Assembly (NCBI GenBank): GCA_910579485.1
Contig: CAJTVO010000120.1
Span: 1 to 9,983, forward strand
DNA length: 9,983 nt
From: an uncultured Oscillospiraceae bacterium
GTDB taxonomy: Bacteria > Bacillota > Clostridia > Oscillospirales > Oscillospiraceae
Direction: 5' to 3'
The notes under the pieces are model-generated. The model was not told the origin of the DNA. It did not search any database and saw only the letters and a list, made by a program, of their open reading frames with translations. This document shows positions 4,237-9,983 of the stretch, piece after piece (positions within the stretch are counted from its first letter, which is position 1; every line of letters begins with the position of its first letter). The position numbers and the translations under genes were made by a program.

Positions 4237-7002
4237 ATGGATTATAACAAGACCATCAACCTGCCGAAGACAGAGTTTCCCATGCGGGCGGGACTGCCGG
4301 CAAGGGAACCCGCTATGCTGGAGCGCTGGCAGGAAATGGACCTCTATCATGAGCTCCTTAAGAAAAACGAGGGGAAGCCCCGCTATGCCCTCCATGACGG
4401 CCCTCCCTTCTCCAACGGCGCACTCCATATGGGACACGCCCTCAACAAGTCCATCAAGGACTTCATGGTGCGCTCCGCCGCCATGCGGGGGTACTACACC
4501 CCCTACATCCCTGGCTGGGACAACCACGGGATGCCCATTGAGTCCGCCATCATCAAGAAGAACAAGCTCAACCGGAAGAAGATGAGCGTGCCGGAGTTTC
4601 GCTCCGCCTGCCATGAGTTCGCCCAGCACTATGTGGACGTACAGATGGAGGGCTTTAAGCGTTTGGGCGTCATCGGCGACTGGGAGCATCCCTATCTGAC
4701 CATGGACCCCGGGTTTGAGGCCGAGGAGGTCAAGGTTTTTGGGGCTATGTACAAGAAGGGGGTCATTTACAAGGGCCTCAAGCCTGTTTACTGGTGCCCC
4801 CACGATGAGACGGCTCTGGCGGAGGCGGAGATCGAGTATCAGGACGATCCCGTTACCACCGTATACGTGAAGTTCCCCATGCACGACGATCAGGGGAAGC
4901 TGGGGGCCTATGATAAGGACAAGCTGTTCTTTGTCATTTGGACGACGACCATCTGGACCCTGCCCGGCAACCTGGCCATCGCGCTCCATCCCCGGGACAG
5001 CTACGCCTTGGTGAAGGCGGACGGCGGCGAGGTCTACATCGTGGCCGAGGCTCTGGTAGAGAAGGTCATGAAGGTGGGCGGTGTGGAGAACTACGAGATC
5101 GTGGAGACCCACCCCGGCAGCTTCTTCGAGAACATGCTGGCGGACCACCCCTTCCTGCCCAAGACCAGCCGGCTGGTGAACGCGGAGTACGTTACCATGG
5201 ATTCCGGTACGGGCTGCGTTCACACCGCTCCTGGCTTTGGCGCGGACGACTATCAGACCTGCAAGCGCTACGGCATGGAGATGGTGGTGCCCGTGGATGA
5301 CCGGGGCCGCCACACCGACTACGCCGGAAAGTACGCCGGGATGTCTACCGATGAGAGCAACCCCGTCATTCTGGCCGACATGAAGGAGAGCGGGGCGCTG
5401 TTTGCCAGCGAGGACATTGTTCACTCCTATCCCCACTGCTGGCGGTGCAAGCACCCCATCATCTTCCGGGCGACGCCCCAGTGGTTCTGCTCCGTGGACG
5501 CCTTCAAGGACGACGCGGTGGCGGCTACGGAGAACGTGCGGTGGATCCCCGGCTGGGGTAAGGACCGGATGATCTCCATGATCCAGGAGCGCGCCGACTG
5601 GTGCATCTCCCGGCAGCGCCGGTGGGGCCTGCCCATCCCCGTGTTCTATTGCGAGGACTGCGGCAAGCCGGTCTGCGACGATGCGACCATTGAGGCTGTC
5701 TCCAGGCTCTTTGCCGCCGAGGGCTCCAACGCCTGGTATGAGAAGGAAGCCGTGGACATCCTGCCTGCCGGGTACAAGTGCCCCCACTGCGGCGGCGTCC
5801 ACTTCACCAAAGAGGAGGACACTCTGGACGGCTGGTTCGATTCCGGCTCCACCCATTTCGCCTCCATGAAGAAGGATCAGGGCTTCTGGCCTGCCACCGT
5901 GTATATGGAGGGCCTGGATCAGTACCGTGGATGGTTCCAGTCCTCCCTGCTCACCGCCGTTGGCGCGATGGGCCAGGGCGCGCCCTTCCAGGAGTGCGTC
6001 ACCCACGGCTGGACCGTGGACGGCGAGGGCAAGGCCATGCACAAGTCTCTGGGCAACGGCGTGGACCCCGCCGACATCTTCAAGAAGTTCGGCGCGGACA
6101 TGATCCGTCTGTGGGCCGGTTCCGCTGACTACCACGCGGATGTGCGCTGCTCCGATAACATCTTCAAGCAGCTCAGCCAGAGCTATCTGAAGTTCCGCAA
6201 CACCGCCCGGTACTGCCTGGGCAACCTGGACGGCTTCAACGCCAACGATTTGGTGAAGCCCCAGGAGATGCTGGAGCTGGACCGCTGGGCGGTGACCCGG
6301 CTCAACGCCCTGATCCAGCGGTGCGAGGCCGCTTACCAGAACTACGAGTTCCACGTGGTCAGTCATGCCGTCAACGACTTCTGCGTGGTGGAGCTGTCCA
6401 GCTTCTATCTGGACATCATCAAGGACCGGCTCTACTGCGAGGAGACCAACGGCCTGCCCCGCCGCAGTGCCCAGACGGCCCTGTGGCTGATCCTGGACAC
6501 CATGACTAAGATTTTCGCTCCTATCCTGGCTTTCACCTGCGACGAGATCTGGCAGGCCATGCCCCATCGCGACGGCGACGATCCCCGGAACGTGCTGCTC
6601 AACGAGATGAACAAGCCCTTCGCGGAGTACGCCTTGGGCGAGGACGCCATGGCTGCTTGGGATAAGCTCGTGAAGGTCCGCGACACCGTCAACGGCGCTC
6701 TGGAGACCGCCCGGAACGAGAAGAAGATCGGCAAGAGTCTGGAGGCCAAGGTGGATCTGACGGTTCCCCAGGAGCTGGCGAACCAGAAGTTCATGGACGC
6801 GGACGAGCTGGCGGATCTGCTGATCGTCTCCCAGGTGCGCGTGTCCACCGGGACGGAGATCAAGGTCAATGTGGAGCCCGCCCAGGGCGCCAAGTGCGAG
6901 CGCTGCTGGAAGATCCTGCCCTCCGTGGGCAAGGACGGCGAGCATCCCGCCCTCTGCGCCCGCTGCGCCGGAGTGGTCCGGAAGCTGGACGTGACGCTGT
7001 AA
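4237..7002 (+). CDS. ileS: isoleucyl-tRNA synthetase
   Basis: This cytoplasmic class I synthetase charges tRNA-Ile and edits valine mischarging. At 921 residues it matches bacterial IleRS with a C-terminal zinc finger. The HIGH motif is HMGH at residues 64-67. The editing domain is marked by WTTTIWTLPGN near 235-245 and GTGCVHTAPGFGADDY near 325-340. CISRQRRWGLPIPVF precedes a zinc-ribbon insertion (Cys472/475 and Cys515/518). The KMSKS loop reads KAMHKS (599-604), with His in place of the first Ser. The anticodon-binding helical domain ends in the zinc motif CERC (887-890) and CARC (907-910). AGGAGG at 4220-4225 lies 11 nt before the ATG. No T-box leader is visible, although ileS in Firmicutes is often T-box controlled. 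Nearest upstream gene is the DUF6487-like ORF. Confidence 0.98.
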   Translation: MDYNKTINLPKTEFPMRAGLPAREPAMLERWQEMDLYHELLKKNEGKPRYALHDGPPFSNGALHMGHALNKSIKDFMVRSAAMRGYYTPYIPGWDNHGMPIESAIIKKNKLNRKKMSVPEFRSACHEFAQHYVDVQMEGFKRLGVIGDWEHPYLTMDPGFEAEEVKVFGAMYKKGVIYKGLKPVYWCPHDETALAEAEIEYQDDPVTTVYVKFPMHDDQGKLGAYDKDKLFFVIWTTTIWTLPGNLAIALHPRDSYALVKADGGEVYIVAEALVEKVMKVGGVENYEIVETHPGSFFENMLADHPFLPKTSRLVNAEYVTMDSGTGCVHTAPGFGADDYQTCKRYGMEMVVPVDDRGRHTDYAGKYAGMSTDESNPVILADMKESGALFASEDIVHSYPHCWRCKHPIIFRATPQWFCSVDAFKDDAVAATENVRWIPGWGKDRMISMIQERADWCISRQRRWGLPIPVFYCEDCGKPVCDDATIEAVSRLFAAEGSNAWYEKEAVDILPAGYKCPHCGGVHFTKEEDTLDGWFDSGSTHFASMKKDQGFWPATVYMEGLDQYRGWFQSSLLTAVGAMGQGAPFQECVTHGWTVDGEGKAMHKSLGNGVDPADIFKKFGADMIRLWAGSADYHADVRCSDNIFKQLSQSYLKFRNTARYCLGNLDGFNANDLVKPQEMLELDRWAVTRLNALIQRCEAAYQNYEFHVVSHAVNDFCVVELSSFYLDIIKDRLYCEETNGLPRRSAQTALWLILDTMTKIFAPILAFTCDEIWQAMPHRDGDDPRNVLLNEMNKPFAEYALGEDAMAAWDKLVKVRDTVNGALETARNEKKIGKSLEAKVDLTVPQELANQKFMDADELADLLIVSQVRVSTGTEIKVNVEPAQGAKCERCWKILPSVGKDGEHPALCARCAGVVRKLDVTL

Positions 7003-7021
7003 ATCCTGAAAAATAATAAAC

Positions 7022-7056
7022 CAAGGCCCCCGGTATACATCGTACCGGGGGCCTTG
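7022..7056. terminator. bidirectional intrinsic terminator between ileS and the nucleotidase gene
   Basis: CAAGGCCCCCGGTA (7022-7035) pairs perfectly over 14 bp with 7043-7056 around a 7-nt loop. Read on the minus strand, the stem is followed by a T-rich tract (GGTTTATTATTTTTC), ideal for the leftward gene. On the plus strand the tail is weaker (CGGTTTCC). It lies 19 nt after the ileS stop. Confidence 0.88.
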
Positions 7057-7090
7057 CGGTTTCCTATGCGGTTCTATTAACTGGCGGGTC

Positions 7091-9265
7091 TTAGCCGCCG
7101 ATGCCGGTGTTCACAGGGACGCTCACGGTCAGCACGCCGTTGGCCTCCACGGTGAGGACGCCCAGGAGGGTGGTCAGACCCTTTGCAGAGACGTAGTTGC
7201 TGTCGCCCACGTTCACCACGGCGATCTCCTCGGTCTCCTCGCCGACGGTGACGGTGAGGGTGCCGGTCACGGCCTCGCCCTTGGCGGCGGGAGCGGTCTC
7301 GGCGGTGTAATCGGTGCCCTTGACGATGGCGACGCCGGTCTCCGGGGTCCAGGTCACGTCAAACGCGCCCTTGGTACCGGCGGCCAGAGCGGCTACCTCG
7401 CGCAGGCGGTAGTAGGTCTCGCCGTCCGCGCCGGTGACGGTGGTGATATCCGCGCCCTTGCCGTCAAAGATCATGTTGCCTTCAACGCCGTTCAGGTTAT
7501 AGCTCTTGGCGTAGGGGGTCTCGATCTCGCCGGCGTTGATCTTCTTGATGATCTCGGCCCGCTCGGGGTTGTCCAGCTGGAGGTCCACGCCGACGATCTT
7601 CCAGTTGTTATTGACGGTGGGCTCCACGGGGGAGTGCTCGGCGAAGTAGTTGACGATCATGTCGCGGATGGGCTCGGAGGACTCCCACTCCTTGGTGCCG
7701 GCCACCAGCTTCAGGGTCTTCAGGCCGGAGGAATAGCGGTAGTTGTTCACCGCCAGGGTCAGCTCCTGATCGTCCTTCAGGGGCTCGCCCTTGAACATGA
7801 CGTTCTTGATGCGCTGTCCGGCCTCCTGGCTCAGGTCGATCTCATAGTCCACGCCCTCGAACATGTCGTAGAGGTAGCCGGGGACCTCGGGGTCAAAGGA
7901 GATATTGATGTCGCCGGGCTTCCAGGTGTTGTAATGGCTGGCGGACCACTCCATGTAGGCCTTCAGCTCCGCGCCGGTGACCTTGACGCGGTAGAGGGTG
8001 TTGTCAAACTTGTAGATGTCGAAGATGTTGCCGTAGTTGATATCGCCCTGGGGCAGATCGCTGGTATCCTTGAAGAGGGCGGCGGCGGAGACGTCCGCGC
8101 CGGAGGCCTCCAGCTGGATCTTGTTGATCAGGTCCATGACGGCGGTGTCGCGGAGCTTGCCCTCGGGGATGCCCTTGATCTCATCCTCGGGCTGGAACTT
8201 GGCGGTCGTCGTGCCCAGGGCGGCGCCGCCCTGACCGTCGTCACCGGCGCCGCCGGCGATGAGCTCGATGGTCTTCTGATGGGCCTCGGCCACCAGGGGG
8301 ATCTCCCGGATCTCCTTGCTGGGCTCGTAATCGGCCATATCAACGATGGTGACGGTGCTGCCGGTGATGTTGCCGTCCTTATCCAGGGTCAGGTCATAGC
8401 GGGCGATCTCCCGTGCGGCGTTGCGCACGCCGGCAATGGGCACTTCGCCCTGCTTGTCGTTGACGGTGATATGAACGTGGGCCACCTGGAGCACGTCCAC
8501 CTCGGGGTTGTCCTCCAGGATCTTCGCGGCGGCGTCCGTGCCGCCCTCTTCGTCAAACTCGCCTACCATGCCCACGTGGGCGGAGACCATGATGATGTCG
8601 GCCTGATCGCCGATCTCGGCGATGGCCTTCTTCACGCCGTCGCTGACGGAGGTATAGGTGCAGTCCTCAATGCCTTCCTTGCCGCCGTCCCAGGTGGGGA
8701 CGTTGGGGGAGGTGACGCCGATGACGGCCAGCTTGACGCCGCCGCGCTCGATGATGGTCCAGCCCTCGCCGGTAACATACTTGCCCTCGGCGTCAAGGAC
8801 GTTGGCGGCCAGGACGGGGAACTCCGCCTGTCCCATGATCTTGAGCATGTTGGGGATGCCGTAGTTGAACTCGTGGTTGCCCAGGGTCATGGCGTCGAAC
8901 TTCATGTAGTTCATGGCGGCCAGGACAGGATGGGGCTGGTCGGGGGTTTTGTTGTAGATCTGGTTGACCATGATGGTCCCCTCGATGTCGTCTCCGGCAT
9001 CGATGAGGAAGGTATTGGGATTCTCTTCCCGTACCTGCTGGATGTAGGTATAGAGGCGGGCCATGCCGTTGTTGTCGGTCTCCTTGTTATCCTCGTAGCT
9101 ATAGCCCCAGATGCTTGCGTGGAGATCGGAGGTGCCAAGGATCGTGATATGGGTTTCGCCTTCCGCGGTGGGGGCCTCGCCTTCCGCGGCCATCGCGGCG
9201 GGCAGCAGGGAGACTGCCATCACCAGAGCCAGCAGGATGGAGAGGAGCTTTCTTGAAGTTCGCAT
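7091..9265 (-). CDS. secreted 5'-nucleotidase / 2',3'-cyclic-nucleotide phosphodiesterase family enzyme with stalk-like C-terminal domain
   Basis: This is a 724-residue exported metallophosphoesterase of the UshA/CpdB/YfkN type, expected to release phosphate and nucleosides from extracellular nucleotides. The signal peptide runs MRTSRKLL...PAAMA with likely cleavage after about residue 26. The metal-binding motifs appear in order: DLH (47-49), GDD (91-93), GNHE (129-132) and SAH (228-230). The last motif reads AHVH (262-265) where GHxH is usual. The substrate-binding 5'-nucleotidase C domain covers about 370-560, including INYGNIFDIYKFDNTLYRV (409-427) and NNYR (507-510). Residues about 590-724 resemble a copper amine oxidase N-terminal-like 'stalk' domain (YYRLREVAALAAGTKGAFDV from 618). 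No sortase, SLH or transmembrane anchor is seen at the C terminus. The start at 9265 is preferred over an in-frame ATG at 9325, since AGGAGG (9273-9278) is seven bases upstream and the upstream ATG lies before the promoter's start site. Confidence 0.93.
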   Translation of the reverse strand: MRTSRKLLSILLALVMAVSLLPAAMAAEGEAPTAEGETHITILGTSDLHASIWGYSYEDNKETDNNGMARLYTYIQQVREENPNTFLIDAGDDIEGTIMVNQIYNKTPDQPHPVLAAMNYMKFDAMTLGNHEFNYGIPNMLKIMGQAEFPVLAANVLDAEGKYVTGEGWTIIERGGVKLAVIGVTSPNVPTWDGGKEGIEDCTYTSVSDGVKKAIAEIGDQADIIMVSAHVGMVGEFDEEGGTDAAAKILEDNPEVDVLQVAHVHITVNDKQGEVPIAGVRNAAREIARYDLTLDKDGNITGSTVTIVDMADYEPSKEIREIPLVAEAHQKTIELIAGGAGDDGQGGAALGTTTAKFQPEDEIKGIPEGKLRDTAVMDLINKIQLEASGADVSAAALFKDTSDLPQGDINYGNIFDIYKFDNTLYRVKVTGAELKAYMEWSASHYNTWKPGDINISFDPEVPGYLYDMFEGVDYEIDLSQEAGQRIKNVMFKGEPLKDDQELTLAVNNYRYSSGLKTLKLVAGTKEWESSEPIRDMIVNYFAEHSPVEPTVNNNWKIVGVDLQLDNPERAEIIKKINAGEIETPYAKSYNLNGVEGNMIFDGKGADITTVTGADGETYYRLREVAALAAGTKGAFDVTWTPETGVAIVKGTDYTAETAPAAKGEAVTGTLTVTVGEETEEIAVVNVGDSNYVSAKGLTTLLGVLTVEANGVLTVSVPVNTGIGG

Positions 9266-9296
9266 GGGAGGTCCTCCTAAGTATAAAGATGAACAG

Positions 9297-9325
9297 AGTA
9301 TACCATGTATTGGGGGAAAACGCAA
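9297..9325 (-). promoter_or_regulatory. candidate promoter of the nucleotidase gene
   Basis: On the minus strand TTGCGT (9320-9325) and TATACT (9297-9302, 5 of 6 match as -10) are 17 nt apart. The start site would fall near 9290, giving a leader of about 25 nt that includes AGGAGG. No phosphate-responsive box is recognised. Confidence 0.65.
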
Positions 9326-9360
9326 GAGAAATTGTCAGGCCTGCGGACCCGACCTGAAGC

Positions 9361-9397
9361 ATCCGGGGACTGCCGGGTATCCCGGCAGTCCCCGGAT
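9361..9397 (-). terminator. 17-bp perfect hairpin, probable terminator of the downstream-edge gene
   Basis: ATCCGGGGACTGCCGGG (9361-9377) pairs perfectly with 9381-9397 around a TAT loop. It lies about 60 nt beyond the stop of the leftward gene at 9458 and upstream of the nucleotidase promoter, so a terminator role fits. Neither strand has a following T tract, so this would be an atypical hairpin-only terminator, an mRNA 3'-end stabiliser or another palindromic element. Confidence 0.55.
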
Positions 9398-9457
9398 CAT
9401 ATATCGCTCCTTCTGTCTGCCGGCCAGTTCACACAGCTTTATGGCTCTATGCCGCGA

Positions 9458-9919
9458 TCAGCAGGCGGTTTGCAGGCTTTTCAGCATTTGCAGGGTGTCA
9501 TCCAGATTGTTTTTGTGCCAGGTTCCGGGTACGCCCATTAACCCGGCGCATACTCCGGAAGAACGGAGCTCGCTTAACTCCTTTATCTGCGCAAGCAGAC
9601 AGATCGTACCGGTATCGGTCCCGATCGTGATCCTATAACTCATCCCTATGTCTGTAATTTCTACGGAGCGAACGGAAGAATAGGGCAGCCGCAAAGCGAT
9701 CTTTTTTTCCAGGGTACAGACCGCGTTAACCAGTACCCGCATGAGGACCAGCTCATCTTTGCACATCTGCAAAACATAATACTCGGAGCTGAAGAAGTTT
9801 TTCACCTTGCTGCCGAGATCATCACTTTCCGGCGCGTATTTCACAATGATCGCCTTGTGCTCGATCGGTTCAAGGCCGCTTTCCTTAAGATACCGATACG
9901 CAGTTTTTTCATCTGCCAT
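9458..9919 (-). CDS. hypothetical protein, possible PH-like fold
   Basis: I do not recognise this 153-residue protein. It has no signal peptide or clear membrane span and is probably cytoplasmic. The stretch from FFSSEYYVLQMCKDELVLMR (about 42-61) through LPYSSVRSVEITDIGMSYRI (about 78-97) alternates short beta-like segments, and 'LPYSSVRSVE' is reminiscent of bacterial PH domains of the YokE/bPH kind. This is a guess from pattern, not a motif match. The C terminus (LDDTLQMLKSLQTAC) looks helical, as PH domains usually end. The start is well supported: AGGAGG (minus strand, 9929-9934) lies nine bases before the ATG. Hand-counted 60-base samples give about 50-57% G+C, lower than about 65% sampled in ileS, so a different origin is possible. 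Any promoter or upstream partner lies at or beyond the window edge. Confidence 0.82.
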   Translation of the reverse strand: MADEKTAYRYLKESGLEPIEHKAIIVKYAPESDDLGSKVKNFFSSEYYVLQMCKDELVLMRVLVNAVCTLEKKIALRLPYSSVRSVEITDIGMSYRITIGTDTGTICLLAQIKELSELRSSGVCAGLMGVPGTWHKNNLDDTLQMLKSLQTAC

Positions 9920-9983
9920 TTAAAAGATCCTCCTCGTATAATAAGTTTCAGGTTAATAAATTCAGTATCAGCAGGTTTAGAGA

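Noticed and set aside
4210..6945. 911-residue leftward open frame antisense to ileS
   Set aside because: The His/Leu/Val/Gly-rich composition is typical of a reverse-complement shadow of a GC-rich gene; ileS is unambiguous.
7634..9256. 540-residue rightward open frame antisense to the nucleotidase gene
   Set aside because: Repetitive Val/Leu/Gly/Asp content mirrors the opposite strand; there is no ribosome binding site or domain.
9935..9983. Promoter for the 153-residue gene (TATTAT-like -10)
   Set aside because: The -10-like string sits too close to the AGGAGG for a usable start site, and no -35 is found 16-18 nt upstream.

Overview
The window looks like chromosomal DNA of a Gram-positive Clostridia member. 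It fits a GC-rich gut Oscillospiraceae relative (Flavonifractor/Lawsonibacter/Oscillibacter-like), but this is inferred from coding style and gene content, not from a marker comparison. Supporting signs are strong AGGAGG-type ribosome binding sites, a lipoprotein and a signal-peptide exoenzyme of the kind common in gut Firmicutes, a zinc-ribbon protein resembling DUF6487, and roughly 60-65% G+C in the core genes. The content is mainly housekeeping. I see no mobile element, CRISPR array, phage module or defence system.

Layout. (1) 1-1936, rightward: a hairpin-rich leader, hslO (Hsp33 redox chaperone), then after 9 nt a predicted lipoprotein of unknown function. (2) A 13-bp hairpin at 2008-2036 separates that pair from leftward purA (2050-3321). 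(3) 3322-3554 is a divergent control region. It holds a plausible purA promoter facing left and a near-consensus promoter facing right (TTGACA, 17 nt, TACTAT). (4) The right-facing promoter drives two tandem serine tRNAs, anticodons TGA and GCT, ending in an unusual nested terminator. (5) 3845-3963 has several perfect inverted repeats that can fold into a branched structure. It precedes a 70-residue zinc-ribbon protein and ileS (4237-7002). (6) A 14-bp hairpin at 7022-7056 lies between ileS and a leftward secreted 5'-nucleotidase/cyclic-nucleotide phosphodiesterase (7091-9265). That gene has its own promoter and RBS. (7) After a 17-bp perfect hairpin, a leftward 153-residue protein of unknown function (9458-9919) ends the window.

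Together the genes cover translation supply (two tRNA-Ser, IleRS), AMP synthesis (PurA), redox protein quality control (Hsp33) and extracytoplasmic nucleotide scavenging (the nucleotidase). The best lead for something undescribed is the non-coding stretch between the serine tRNAs and the zinc-ribbon/ileS pair. There the usual T-box leader of a Firmicute ileS is not visible, and a different structured element sits in its place. No gene-free stretch exceeds 300 bases; the longest are 3322-3554, 3770-3987 and 9266-9457, all described below.
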